Of a stretch of 64,000 nt of DNA, positions 33,297-43,700 are shown piece by piece. A model generated the notes under the pieces. The model searched no databases. It was not told the origin of the DNA and was given only the letters and a program-made list of their open reading frames with translations. The stretch lies in NCBI RefSeq assembly GCF_012516375.2, contig NZ_CP051204.2:620001-684000 (forward strand), read 5' to 3'. The DNA is from Chitinophaga oryzae. GTDB lineage: Bacteria; Bacteroidota; Bacteroidia; Chitinophagales; Chitinophagaceae. Position 1 is the first letter of the stretch. Every line of letters begins with the position of its first letter. A program made the position numbers and the translations under genes.

Positions 33297-36200
33297 ATGA
33301 AAAATCCAGCAAGCAGCAAGCCTGGCATGGCCTTCTCCCGGTTCTTTACCAAAGAAGGGATGCATCCGTATGAACAGTTTGAGTATGACCTCCGCTCTTC
33401 GGTGATCCGTAACCCCGGTGGTGATGTGGTATTTGAAATGAACAATGTAGAAGTGCCCCGCGGGTGGTCGCAGATTGCGACAGACATCCTGGCACAAAAG
33501 TATTTCCGTAAGGCAGGCGTACCACAGGAAGATGGCAGCCTGGGCCGTGAAACATCGGTGAAGCAGGTGGTACACCGTATGGCTAATTGCTGGCGCGTCT
33601 GGGGAGAGCGTTATGGTTACTTCGCTTCGGAAGCAGCTGCGCAGATATTTTATGATGAGCTGGTATACAGCATGCTGAACCAGGCCTGCGTGCCTAATTC
33701 CCCTCAATGGTTCAATTCCGGCCTGTACGAGAGTTATGGCATCAAAGGCAAACCGCAGGGACATTATTATGTGGAGCAGCATACAGGTCAGCTGGAAAAA
33801 TCGACATCCGCCTATGAGCGGCCCCAGCCCCATGCCTGTTTTATTCTCAGTGTAGAAGACGACCTGGTAGGTGATGGCGGTATTATGGACCTCTGGATGC
33901 GGGAAGCCCGCATTTTCAAATACGGTTCCGGTGTAGGCACCAATTTTTCGCATATCCGGGGGAAGGTGAAAAACTGAGTGGCGGCGGCACTTCCAGCGGC
34001 CTGATGAGTTTTCTGAAGATCGGCGACCGGGCGGCCGGCGCCATCAAGTCGGGCGGTACCACCCGCCGTGCAGCCAAAATGGTATGCCTGGACCTGGACC
34101 ACCCGGAGGTGCTGGACTTTATTAACTGGAAGGTGGAAGAAGAGAAAAAGGTGGCAGCACTGATTGCTGCGGGTTATTCTTCCGATTATGAAGGTGAGGC
34201 TTACCGGACCGTATCCGGCCAGAACTCCAATAATTCCGTTCGTATCCCCAACAGCTTTTTCCGGCAGCTGGCCGTTGAGGGCGACTGGGACCTGATAGCC
34301 CGTACGACCGGTAAAGCAGTGAAGACAGTCAAAGCGCGGGAGCTGTGGGACCAGATCGCCTATGCCGCCTGGCGTTGCGCAGATCCGGGTACCCAGTACG
34401 ATACCACTATCAATGAATGGCATACCTGTCCGAAGGGAGGCCGTATCAACGCTTCCAACCCCTGTTCCGAGTACATGTTCCTGGACAATACCGCCTGTAA
34501 CCTGGCATCGGTGAACCTGCGGCGTTTTTTTGACGAAGAAAAAAGCCTGTTTGATGTACCGGGGTTTGAATACACCGTGCGGCTGTGGACCACAGTGCTG
34601 GAGATTTCCGTACTGATGGCGCAGTTCCCCTCTAAAGAAGTAGCGCAGCTCAGTTACGACTATCGTACGCTGGGGCTGGGCTATGCCAATCTTGGCTCTA
34701 TGCTGATGGTGAGCGGGATTGCTTATGACAGCGAAGAAGCGCGGGGCATTGCCGGCGCTATCACGGCTATTATGACCGGCGTGGCTTACCAGACATCCGC
34801 GGAACTGGCGTCCCATCTCGGAGCGTTTCCGCGGTATGCAGAAAACAGGGAAGACATGCTGCGCGTAATGCGTAATCACCGGGCGGCCGCTTACGATGCC
34901 GCCGAAGCGTATGAAGGACTCGAAATTTCACCGCGCGGCATCAATGCGCGTTATTGTCCTGATTACCTGCTGAAAGCCGCCACAAGAGCCTGGGACGAAG
35001 CGGTGCAGGCTGGTGAGAAACATGGTTACAGGAATGCACAAACGACGGTGATTGCACCGACCGGCACTATCGGGTTGGTGATGGACTGTGATACGACGGG
35101 CGTGGAGCCTGATTTTGCGCTGGTAAAGTTCAAAAAGTTGTCCGGCGGCGGATATTTCAAGATCATCAATCAGTCTATTCCCACCGCTCTGCAGCATATG
35201 GGTTATCAGGCGCATGAGATCAAAGCGATCGTGGATTATGCGAAGGGTACCGGTTCCTTTGCCGGCGCGCCTTACATCAATTATCAGTCGCTCAGTGAAA
35301 AAGGTTTCATCGCCGAAGAGCTGAAAAAGCTGGATGCTGCGGTGGTGTCTTCTTTCGACATCTCTTTCGTGTTCAACGTATATACGCTCGGAGAGGCTTG
35401 TCTGCAAAGGCTGGGCTTTGTACCGGAGCAATATTTTAATCTCGATTTCAGCCTGCTGCATGCGCTTGGGTTCCAGGATGCAGAGATAGAAGCGGCCAAT
35501 GACTATGTGTGTGGCACTATGACGGTAGAAGGGGCTCCTTACCTTCAGGAAGCGCATCTGCCGGTGTTCGATTGTGCGAATAAGTGTGGCCGGCATGGGC
35601 AGCGGTATATTCATCCGCACGGCCATATCAGGATGATGGCGGCCGCGCAGCCTTTCATTTCCGGGGCGATTTCAAAAACCATTAACCTGCCGCATGAAGC
35701 GGAAGTACATGAAATAGCAGATGCCTATATGCTGAGTTGGGAGCTGGGGCTCAAGGCCTGTGCGCTTTACCGCGACGGCAGCAAGCTTAGTCAGCCGCTG
35801 AGCAACAAGAGTGAGAAGAAGAAAAAAGCAGATGCTGCGCCGGCGATAACAGCCGCCGCTGTTCAGCTGCCTGACCTGGAGCAGGCCACCATCGATGAGT
35901 TGCTGGAGGAAGTTAACCGGCGAATGATGGCCAGCAAGGATACGACCTTAAAGCGGCAGTTGTCCCGCATTGTGGAGCGCAAAACATTGCCATCGAAGCG
36001 GGGTGGCTTCACACAGAAAGCGAAAGTAGGCGGACAGGCTATTTTCCTGCGTACCGGCGAATACAATGATGGTACACTGGGAGAGATATTCATTGATCTC
36101 GCCAAAGAAGGATCTACTTTGCGGAGTATGATGAACTGCTTTGCCATAGCTGTTTCTGTGGGCTTGCAATACGGTGTTCCGCTGGAGGAATTTGTGGACA

Positions 36201-36619
36201 AGTTCGTGTTTACGCGGTTTGAGCCTGCCGGTATGGTAGACCACGCGAATATTAAGTCAGCCACTTCGCTGGTAGATTATGTTTTCCGGGTATTGGGATA
36301 TGAATACCTGGGACGTACAGACCTGGTGCATGTGCTGGACGTGCCGGGTAATACAGGTGAAGAGGATGAAGATGAGCCGGGAGAATCGCCATCGTTATCC
36401 GGTATGCGCGTAACCGTTGGCAGCGGGCAGCCGGCCAATACCTCCAAAACGCCCAGGCAGCAAGTGGTTGCGGCGCATCAGAGTGAAAGCAGCACACAGG
36501 ATTATCTGCGCAGCATGCAGCGGGATGCCCCTGCCTGTAACGTTTGCGGGCATATTACTGTACGGTCAGGCACATGTTACAAATGCCTGAATTGCGGTAA
36601 CAGCATGGGTTGTAGCTGA
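33297..36619 (+). pseudogene. nrdJ: Adenosylcobalamin-dependent ribonucleotide reductase, one-base frameshift
   Basis: Class II ribonucleotide reductase, which makes deoxynucleotides without oxygen using B12. The N-terminal part (33297-33977) includes HPYEQFEYDLRSSVI, ACVPNSPQWFNSGLYESYGI and KYGSGVGTNFSHIRG, then runs into a stop. The remainder continues at once in the next frame as EKLSGGGTSSGLMSFLKIGDRAAGAIKSGGTTRRAAKM. It contains NPCSEYMFLDNTACNLASVNL, PTGTIGLVMDCDTTGVEPDF, a TSCPD domain (GGQAIFLRTGEYNDGTLGEIFIDL) and a C-terminal Cys cluster (CNVCGHITVRSGTCYKCLNCGNS). The break is the run of five G at 33958-33962, where six would restore the frame. Full length would be about 1107 residues. 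As an essential-type gene with no other damage, an assembly error is likely. Confidence 0.92.
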
Positions 36620-36690
36620 TTTGATGTTGCAACTCTTGTTAACGAGATGTTATTGTGCCTTTAAAATTTCAAAGAAAAATAACATGCACT

Positions 36691-36768
36691 TATCTTTGTA
36701 TTCAAATAGGGTTTTCATAGGATAGTAACAAATTGAGGGCGCTTTTCTAGGCGCCCTTACTTTTTTTT
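36691..36768 (+). ncRNA. Candidate short transcript: -7 box followed by terminator
   Basis: TATCTTTG (36691-36698) is a -7 box, with a TTTC at the -33 position. Only 38 bp further is a terminator stem AGGGCGC (36736-36742) / GCGCCCT (36751-36757) and TTTTTTTT. If both work, a transcript of about 65 bases results. The stem alone would also terminate nrdJ. Confidence 0.4.
36736..36768 (+). terminator. Rho-independent terminator downstream of nrdJ
   Basis: A 7-bp GC-rich stem AGGGCGC/GCGCCCT followed by a run of eight T, 116 bp after the nrdJ stop. Confidence 0.85.
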
Positions 36769-37051
36769 AAAACCCTGGTTTTAGGCACCTTTTACCGGTT
36801 ACTTTCTCTTCACTCCTCCCGACACAGGGAAATTTCATATTTTATTTTATCTAATTTAAAGGCCATTATTTTTCATTTCTGAGATTTTTCGATCTCATAT
36901 TAAAAATTATTTAATTTTTAGACTTGTCCTTCCATCACCATATAATTTTATTATATTTGTTATTGTATTAATTTTTATTATGGTTACTGTCCTATGAAAA
37001 ACCAAATATTCCTACACCGCATGATTCATCATGCACTGTAAATGACTCTCG
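36769..37051 (+). other. AT-rich gene-poor gap with possible 15-codon leader ORF
   Basis: No conserved gene. TATATTTG (36952-36959) is an exact TAnnTTTG -7 box. A 15-codon frame (36994-37041, MKNQIFLHRMIHHAL) follows, and a terminator begins 10 bp after it. The arrangement resembles an attenuator leader or a small RNA, but no amino-acid pathway gene lies downstream. Confidence 0.35.
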
Positions 37052-37083
37052 AAAGCAATGGTTCGTCCATTGCTTTTGTTTTT
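37052..37083 (+). terminator. Rho-independent terminator
   Basis: AAAGCAATGG (37052-37061) and CCATTGCTTT (37067-37076) form a perfect 10-bp stem with loop TTCGT, followed by TGTTTTTTC. It lies upstream of the gene at 37174, so it ends whatever starts at about 36965. Confidence 0.85.
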
Positions 37084-37173
37084 TCAGGGATACGTGGTTA
37101 TACGTATTTTTTTTCAGGGTTAGAAATCTCGGAATATAATTGTATTTTTAAGACTCGAAAAATTGGATGCCTT

Positions 37174-37728
37174 ATGACAAAGCTGTTGTTCATGCTGTTG
37201 GTAGTTTTGGCCACAGCCACATCAGCAAATGCCAACACTGGTAACGGGAATGGTAATGGAGACAATACCAGCACCGGTTTCAAGAACGGGGACAAAGACA
37301 AGGAAAAGGACAACAACGGCGATAAAAACGGTGATAACAACGATAACCGTAATACTGCCAAAAACAACGACAAATCCAAGCCTGTAAGGGTAGAAGACTT
37401 TGTGTTATTATTCCCCCGGGTAGAGACAACGGAGAAAGTAGATGAAGCGGAGTTGGAAAAAGCTATTGTGGACCTATACAAATGGTATTTACAAAACGAA
37501 ACTAAAATAAACACCAACGACTTCCTGAAAGGAAGTGGTAAGGAGCCCGCGTTCCCTTTTAAAGTGGACCCGAAGACCTTGCAACAATATTTCCTTTTCA
37601 TCAAGAAGAACTTTCCGGGCTTCAATGAAGAGTATCTTTCCACGCTGAAGCGTAACCGTAAGAAAGAAGCACCTGTTACTGTACGTGATGAAATGGATAA
37701 TCCTATGTCGATTTCCGTAAACAGATAA
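37174..37728 (+). CDS. Secreted protein with Asn/Asp/Gly/Lys-rich segment, unknown
   Basis: 184 residues. Signal peptide MTKLLFMLLVVLATATSANA, then a low-complexity polar stretch (about 21-72, NGNGNGDN, KDKEKDNNGDKNGDNNDN) likely to be disordered, and a 110-residue folded-looking part with VEDFVLLFPRVETTEKVDEAELEKAIVDLYKWYLQNETKI. I do not recognise a family. The ATG at 37174 is chosen because the upstream open frame crosses the terminator at 37052-37083 and the signal peptide starts here. The YcxB-like membrane protein follows 22 bp later and is probably cotranscribed. Confidence 0.7.
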   Translation: MTKLLFMLLVVLATATSANANTGNGNGNGDNTSTGFKNGDKDKEKDNNGDKNGDNNDNRNTAKNNDKSKPVRVEDFVLLFPRVETTEKVDEAELEKAIVDLYKWYLQNETKINTNDFLKGSGKEPAFPFKVDPKTLQQYFLFIKKNFPGFNEEYLSTLKRNRKKEAPVTVRDEMDNPMSISVNR

Positions 37729-37750
37729 AAATCGTTTTGCCAGGCGCCTG

Positions 37751-38230
37751 ATGCAGTTAGAGTTTAGTTATAACAAGGGAGATGTGTTACACGCATTACG
37801 CTATCATTTTCTGCACCGGGGAGAAATCAAGGTGTTCCGCAACACCCTCGTTATTCTCCTGCTGGCTACTGTAGCCGGATATATGTTCAACCTGGTCACG
37901 CCTGGCGCTCTTTCAGGGATTACCATCATGGTAGTTCTGCTGGGACTTGTTTTCTGGTACCTCCTCCCCATTTCTATCTATAATAAAGCCGCTACCTTCA
38001 AGGATGATATTCATCTCCGCTATTCCGAAGACGGCATCCGGATATCCACCCGTTCCAGCGACCATGAACGCGCTATCAGCTGGCATCATTTCACCAAAGT
38101 GGTGGAAACCAAAAAATTTTTCTTCCTCTACCGCGATAAAAAGACCTTTTTCCTGATCCCCATCAGCGCCTTTAAAACGGAAGACGCCTACCAGGGATTT
38201 AAGAATATGTCAGCAACTGTGAATGCATGA
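37751..38230 (+). CDS. YcxB-like membrane protein
   Basis: 159 residues. Two membrane helices near residues 30-47 (NTLVILLLATVAGYMFNLV) and 55-75 (ITIMVVLLGLVFWYLLPISI). A cytoplasmic C-terminal domain follows with YSEDGIRISTRSSDHERAISWHHFTKVVETKKFFFLYRDKKTFFLIPISAF, the YcxB-like pattern in which a strand pair ends in fflIPkraF. The family is widespread and of unknown function. Probably in one transcript with the upstream secreted protein. Its stop codon is the first base triplet of an inverted repeat. Confidence 0.8.
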   Translation: MQLEFSYNKGDVLHALRYHFLHRGEIKVFRNTLVILLLATVAGYMFNLVTPGALSGITIMVVLLGLVFWYLLPISIYNKAATFKDDIHLRYSEDGIRISTRSSDHERAISWHHFTKVVETKKFFFLYRDKKTFFLIPISAFKTEDAYQGFKNMSATVNA

Positions 38231-38386
38231 TTATCACTGATTTACCTGATTTTTGAAGATCAGTTTATTGCCATTCCTCCCATATTTTTCCTGATTTTTC
38301 TATGGCTTCATCATCGGCCATAATATTATATATTATACTATATATAATATGGCATAATACAATATCAGGTAAATCATTGATAATCA
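38228..38386. repeat. Nested inverted repeat between convergent genes
   Basis: Outer arms 38228-38250 and 38364-38386 are 23-bp inverted copies with one mismatch, containing GATTTACCTGAT. Inside, GCCATAATATT... (38318 on) and ...AATATGGC (to 38353) form an AT-rich stem. The left arm begins with the stop of the YcxB-like gene. Confidence 0.85.
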
Positions 38387-38397
38387 AGTATTCACAG

Positions 38398-39108
38398 TTA
38401 CAGGTTATGGAAAACCGCGAAGTGCAGGATATGGTTCATACTCCGCGCGCCATTTCCGCCCTGCACAAACTGGTTCATATAGCCGATATCGGCTTTCAGG
38501 GAGCCGCTGAACTTGTACCCAAAGGCAGCCAGAAAACGGTTTTGATCATAGAAAAGATCACTGATATCATTTCCCCACAGGTTCAGGAATATTTCATCCT
38601 GCAGAGCCACATAATAACGGGTGGATTGCTGTTTGTGCCGGATATTGAGTTGGGTCCGGTTAAAATAGCGGAGGCGGTTGCCGTATTTCCAGTCGCCGAT
38701 GGCAGCATGGGCGCCGGGACTATTGGGTTGGGCCACCCAGCGTTGCTCGAGCCGGAAACGGTGCGTCATATCGATTTTGGGCGCTTTGTAGATATATTGC
38801 TCAAAAATCCGGTGTTCCGGCAGCCAGGTATTGCTGATATTGTTATAGGTAGGTACGAAAGCATATCCGAGTAATACCTGGTGTTGCGGTGTAATAGTGT
38901 ATTGCAGCCCTCCCCTCATCAGCAGTTGCCCTTTGTTGCTGATGCCATCACGGATACGTCCCTGTATATCGAAGGGAACAGCCCAGCGCTGATTGATTTT
39001 TACATTCCCAAAATAAGTGTACCAGTGTTGATAGGCATGCGTGGTTTCTTGGGCTGCGGCATAGCGTGACAACGCCAGTACAGCCAGTAATAACAGTACA
39101 TTCTTCAT
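38398..39108 (-). CDS. DUF2490 family outer-membrane-like protein
   Basis: 236 residues with signal peptide (MKNVLLLLAVLALSRYAAAQ). DUF2490 features: HAYQHWYTYFGNVKINQRWAVPFDIQGRIRD at the start, HQVLLGYAFVPTY, HRIFEQYIYKAP, RFRLEQRWVA, LRYFNRTQLNIRHKQQSTRYYVALQDEIFLNLW, and an aromatic final residue region HILHFAVFHNL. Strand-turn-strand spacing suggests an outer-membrane beta-barrel of about ten strands. Function unknown. It stands alone. Confidence 0.85.
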   Translation of the reverse strand: MKNVLLLLAVLALSRYAAAQETTHAYQHWYTYFGNVKINQRWAVPFDIQGRIRDGISNKGQLLMRGGLQYTITPQHQVLLGYAFVPTYNNISNTWLPEHRIFEQYIYKAPKIDMTHRFRLEQRWVAQPNSPGAHAAIGDWKYGNRLRYFNRTQLNIRHKQQSTRYYVALQDEIFLNLWGNDISDLFYDQNRFLAAFGYKFSGSLKADIGYMNQFVQGGNGARSMNHILHFAVFHNL

Positions 39109-39154
39109 AAAATCGCTTAAAACTTACTATAGGGGGGCCTAAAGATATAACCAT

Positions 39155-39182
39155 TTATGAATTTTTTGATTTTGAGATTTCA
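39155..39182. repeat. Single unpaired arm of ATTTTTTGATTT-type repeat
   Basis: ATGAATTTTTTGATTTTGAGATT uses the same word as the paired elements at 8500-8623 and 32041-32212 but has no inverted mate nearby, so it may be a decayed or solitary copy. Confidence 0.5.
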
Positions 39183-39219
39183 AATGCTGTAAAGCCGCCG
39201 GCCGCAGCATGTGAGCGGC

Positions 39220-39249
39220 AAAAAAAAGGCGCCTGCAGAAGCAGGCGCC
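39220..39249 (-). terminator. Terminator of the susCD operon
   Basis: GGCGCCTGC (39228-39236) and GCAGGCGCC (39241-39249) form a perfect 9-bp GC stem with loop AGAA. On the minus strand it is followed by a run of nine T. Confidence 0.95.
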
Positions 39250-39279
39250 GGTTGATTGTTTTAGTTGAGTGCTTATGTC

Positions 39280-40770
39280 TTAGAATTTGTTATACCACAG
39301 TTTGGTGCCTTTCAGATCGCCACCGATGGCGTTGGCAGCTTCGTTATATGCAGCCTGGTTTTGTGCCTGTTCGGTAACAAGGTAAGTAAGACGGTATGGT
39401 ACGAAGGGGGCCGACTGGTCCATGCTGCCTGACACGGGAGCAATGAACAGCGCCTGACCGCCCGGTTTTTTGAAATTGAGCCTGGTCCTCTCAAACCAGC
39501 CCTGGAAGCCTTGCGGGTACAGCGCCAGCCATTTCTGGGTGCCGATCACATTGCGCCAGTCGGTCGCGTTGTAAGGCACCGCTGCCACAAACTTATCAAC
39601 GGCGGCGTCTGTAATGGAGGTGTTATTGGTCAGCTTTTTCCAGTAATCGACAGAGGCTTTGATACCATTCACGTAGTGGGTGGAAGCTTCACCCACGCTC
39701 ATGCCGCGGGCGGCGGCTTCCGCCAGGATGAATTCCACTTCGGCGTAGTTCATCAGGATACCTGGCATGGTAGCGCTGTAGATCTGTGTGCCGGGGTAGG
39801 AAAACCGGCCCGGGGCCGGCCTGGTGGCGTCGGCGCTGGCCCAGCCGTAGGGCATGCCTTTAAGTGCTTTGTCGTCTTTGGACGGACGGGCGTAGATAGG
39901 CAGCCTGGGATCGCCGGTAGCCTGCATGTAATCCACCATGGTGGCGCTAACGAAGAAGTCCGGGATTTCCCTTTCGGAATCGTTGTGGGGGAATTTATTG
40001 GGTGCTGCGTTCAGGTAAGTGAACTGGGCATTGTCATCGTTGCTGGTAAACGCCTGCTGGTAGTGGGCTTCGATGATCTGTTTGGCTTTGGCGCCATCAA
40101 CGTCGGCCATGCGTATGGCAATGCGAAGCATCAGGGAGTGCGCCAGTTTGGCCCATTTCTCGGAGGCGCCGTTGTAGATCACGTCGCCGGTGGCAGTTAC
40201 GCCTTTATTAGCGTCGAATATGGCGATCTGAGCCTGGAGGGTATCGAGCAGACGGCCATAGATAGTTTTGGCATCGTCGTACGCAGGTTTCAGGTTGCCG
40301 GCATCCAGCTGGAAAGTAGCGGAATACGGCACATTACCGTAGGCATCGGCCAGTATCTGATAGATCCAGCAGGAAGAAACCCTGGCGATGGCTGTCTGAA
40401 CGGCCAGTTCCGGCGTTGCGGGCCTGGTGGAGTTTTGCCGTACGATGGTCTGCAGGTTGTTCAGTGAAATACGGTAGAGGTTGTTCCACAGGGTGGAATT
40501 GTTACCTTCATCCAGTTTGTAGCGGCTGTCGTCCGTACGGGAATTGGCAGACCAGTACTGGGCGTAGTGCATGGCGATGTACCCGTTCTGCAGACCGCTG
40601 TACAGCACGTCCATAGCGGCTTTCTGGGAGCCGGCCAGCAGGTACTGCGGTTCCGCAGTGGTGGGTTTGGTTGGGTCGTGATTGATATCGTCGAGCTTTT
40701 TACAGCCGGTGAACGCCAAGGCGGCCAGCAGCAGTAAAGCGGAGCTATATTTTAATATCTTGTTGGTCAT
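39280..40770 (-). CDS. SusD/RagB-like nutrient-binding lipoprotein
   Basis: 496 residues with a lipoprotein signal (ALAFTGC, Cys near 22, lacking the +2/+3 acidic run). It fits the SusD-like_2 class: KKLDDINHDPTKPTTAEPQYLLAGSQKAAMDVLYSG, then helical TPR-like repeats (LNNLQTIVRQ, VSSCWIYQILADAYGNVPYS). SusD proteins cap the SusC barrel at the cell surface and deliver glycans or peptides. The ATG at 40770 is preferred over GTG at 40776. It begins 11 bp after the SusC stop. No glycosidase or protease is adjacent, so the substrate cannot be predicted. Confidence 0.95.
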   Translation of the reverse strand: MTNKILKYSSALLLLAALAFTGCKKLDDINHDPTKPTTAEPQYLLAGSQKAAMDVLYSGLQNGYIAMHYAQYWSANSRTDDSRYKLDEGNNSTLWNNLYRISLNNLQTIVRQNSTRPATPELAVQTAIARVSSCWIYQILADAYGNVPYSATFQLDAGNLKPAYDDAKTIYGRLLDTLQAQIAIFDANKGVTATGDVIYNGASEKWAKLAHSLMLRIAIRMADVDGAKAKQIIEAHYQQAFTSNDDNAQFTYLNAAPNKFPHNDSEREIPDFFVSATMVDYMQATGDPRLPIYARPSKDDKALKGMPYGWASADATRPAPGRFSYPGTQIYSATMPGILMNYAEVEFILAEAAARGMSVGEASTHYVNGIKASVDYWKKLTNNTSITDAAVDKFVAAVPYNATDWRNVIGTQKWLALYPQGFQGWFERTRLNFKKPGGQALFIAPVSGSMDQSAPFVPYRLTYLVTEQAQNQAAYNEAANAIGGDLKGTKLWYNKF

Positions 40771-40781
40771 CTTCACAAATT

Positions 40782-43700
40782 TTAGAATGATACATTCAGG
40801 TTTAAACCATAGGAGCGCAGCGAAGGCAATGCTCCTCCTTCGATCCCCTGTATGTTGGAAGAGGAGTTCAGGATGTTGGCCGGGTCCACGTTAGGCGCGT
40901 TGGACTTGATCAGCCACAGGTTACGGCCATACAGGGAGAGACGGGCACTCTGGGCGCCAATCTTTTTGTACCAGGATTCCGGCAGGTTATAACCGATTTT
41001 CGCTTCTCTCAGGTAGATATAGCTGGCATCGTACATATTGGCGCGGCTGATCACATTACCGCCGTTGGCGGCGAAGTGGTCCTGAGCGGTGATTTTAACC
41101 GTATTGGGATGGCCGTCTGCCGTTACGCCCGGCACGATGATGCCGTTTTCGCGGATATTGTTTTCCACGGTGGTCTGCAGCAGACCGGATTTCTCTCCGT
41201 ACAGGTTGGTGTAGGAGAAGAAGCTGCCGCCATGCTGGAAGTCCACCAGGGCAGACAGATAGATGCCTTTATAAGTGAAGGTGTTGGTCACACCGCCCAC
41301 GTAATCCGGGTAGGCATTGCCCAGCGGAACGCTCTTGGTGGTTGGTACGTAGTGACCGGCGGCGTCTACCACTCTTTCTCCGTTGAGGTAAGTATAGTCA
41401 GTACCGATGAGCGTACCCAGCGGCTGGCCTACCATGGCTACCACAGATACTTTCTGCGTACGGCGGTCGGTGCCGATGAGATACACAGGAAGGTCCGTAT
41501 TATACTGATCGATGTTCATGCTGATCAGCTTATTGCGGTTGCGGGCCAGGTTGGCGTTGATATCCCAGCGGAAGCCGTTTTTCAGGCGGATGGGATTCAG
41601 GTTCAGGCCAATTTCTATACCCTTGTTTTCCACTTCTCCGCCGTTTGCATAGGCGGTGGTATAACCGGTAGCAGCCGGGAGAGACAGGTAGATCAGCTGA
41701 TCTTTGGTCCTGCGGCGGTAGTAGGTAAAGTCTACGCCTATACGATTATCCAGGAATTTCAGTTCCACGCCGGTCTCTATTTCTGTGGTACGTTCCGGTT
41801 TCAGGTCCCTGGTATATTTGGTGCCGGAAGCCTGTGTGATCGGGTAGTTGCCGAAAGGCGGCTGGAATTCGTAGGTATCGTAGATCCGGTAAGGATCGGC
41901 GTCGTTACCAACGGCAGCGAGGCTTCCTCTTACTTTACCGAAGGTCAGCCATTTCCATTCTTTCAGCAGGTCAGAGAACACGAAAGACAGGGATGCTGAC
42001 GGGTAGAAGTACTGGTTGTTACCGCTCAGCAGTGTGGAGCTCCAGTCGCTGCGGCCGGTGAGGTCGAGGAACAGCATGTTCTTATAACCGAGATTGGCGG
42101 TAGCGAATACGGAGTTGATTTGTTTTTCGTAGAACTCATCGATGATTTTAGCTGGCTGTACGGAGTTGTTTAGGTTGTATACGTCTTTTACCAGCAGGCC
42201 CTGTTGGGTGCTGCCGCCGGTGGTGGTCCATTTGCGATGCATGATGTTACCGCCCACGCTGGCATTCAGCTGGAATTCCTTGCCAAAATCTTTTTTGATG
42301 TCGGCGGTCACCTGGTAGTTCATTTCGCGGGAGGTGCGTACCCTTTTGATGTATCCGCCGATGAGGTAATCTTTGGCGGTCCTTTCTTCTTCGAGGGTGT
42401 TGTAATCGTCCATGAATACGCGACCGGTGAACGAGAGCCATTTGTTGGCGTCGATGTCTACGCCGGCGTAGCCGAAGAGGCGGTTACGGCTGTCGGTTTC
42501 GTAGTCCATGTAACGGTTCCAGTACGGGCCGTTGCTGAACTGTACCGCGGGATCGTCCCATGATTTACGGTTCCAGGTGATCTGGGAGCCGTCGCTGTAT
42601 TTATAGTTTTTCTCTTTTTCGATATCGAGCTGGCGCTGGCCGAACATGGTGAACTGCAGGGCGGGGTTAGGGCCGGTAAAGCCGGTGCCGGGACGGCCTT
42701 TGGCTTTCAGTCCTACGTAGTTCACGGAAGCTACTGCTCTTACGCCTTTGGTCACTTCATAGTTACCGTTGAATGACAGGTTGTTACGGCTGGTAGTGGC
42801 ATTGGGCAGCACGAAGCTTTGGTTCATGTTGCCGTAAGACAGGCGGAAGCCGCCTTTATCGTTGCTGCCGGCCATAGAGATATTGTTCGTCAGGGTGAAG
42901 CCGGTACGGTAGAAGTCCTTCACGTTGTTGGGATGGGCTGCCCAGGGGGCTGTCTGACCGAAGAGCGGGTTGCCCTTGTCTTTGTCCCATGACCAGTAGT
43001 GGCGTACGAGGCGGCCGTCGAGGCGCGGTCCCCAGGAGGCGTCTTCATAGTACTGCGGCATGAGATCATAGCGGCCTTTGCCGTTATTATCATCATAGGC
43101 AGCGCTTTGTTCGTTGAGGAAGGCTTCCGGGTGTTCGTTGTAATAGAGCGTATCGAAGCGGGGGCTTGCACCGCCGCCGTACATATTCTGGTAGGTAGGC
43201 AGTTTGTACACCTGGTCGATCTGCGCGTTGAGGCTGTAGGTGACACCGATGCCTTTTTCCGCGTCCGGGCGTTTTTTGGTGGTGATCAGCATCACGCCGT
43301 TGGCGCCGCGGCTGCCGTAGAGGGCAGTGGCGGCAGCGCCTTTCAATACGGAGATGTTCTCGATATCTTCCGGGTTGATGTCCTGCAGGGGGCTGCCGAA
43401 GTCGTACCCGCCGCCGCCGTTGAGCTGTCCGGGATCGTTGGTGCTGTTGTTTTGCATGGGTACGCCGTCTATCACAAAGAAGGCGTTGTTATCACCGAGA
43501 ATGGATTTTACGCCACGGATGGTGATTTTAGAGGAGCCGCCCATGGAGCCGGTGTTGGTATTGATTTGTACGCCGGGTACTTTACCGGTGAGGGCGTTGA
43601 CGAAGTTCACTTCTTTGGCTTCCTGCACGGAGCTGCCGCTGACTTCCTGCATGGCATAACCTACGGAGCGTGGGTTTTTCTTGATACCGAGGGCGGTAAC

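Noticed and set aside
36994..37041. Histidine leader peptide attenuator
   Set aside because: Only three scattered His codons, no run, and no histidine biosynthesis gene downstream; kept only as a weak small-transcript observation.
39155..39182. Inverted-repeat element downstream of the DUF2490 gene
   Set aside because: Only one arm is present; listed as a solitary copy, not a full element.
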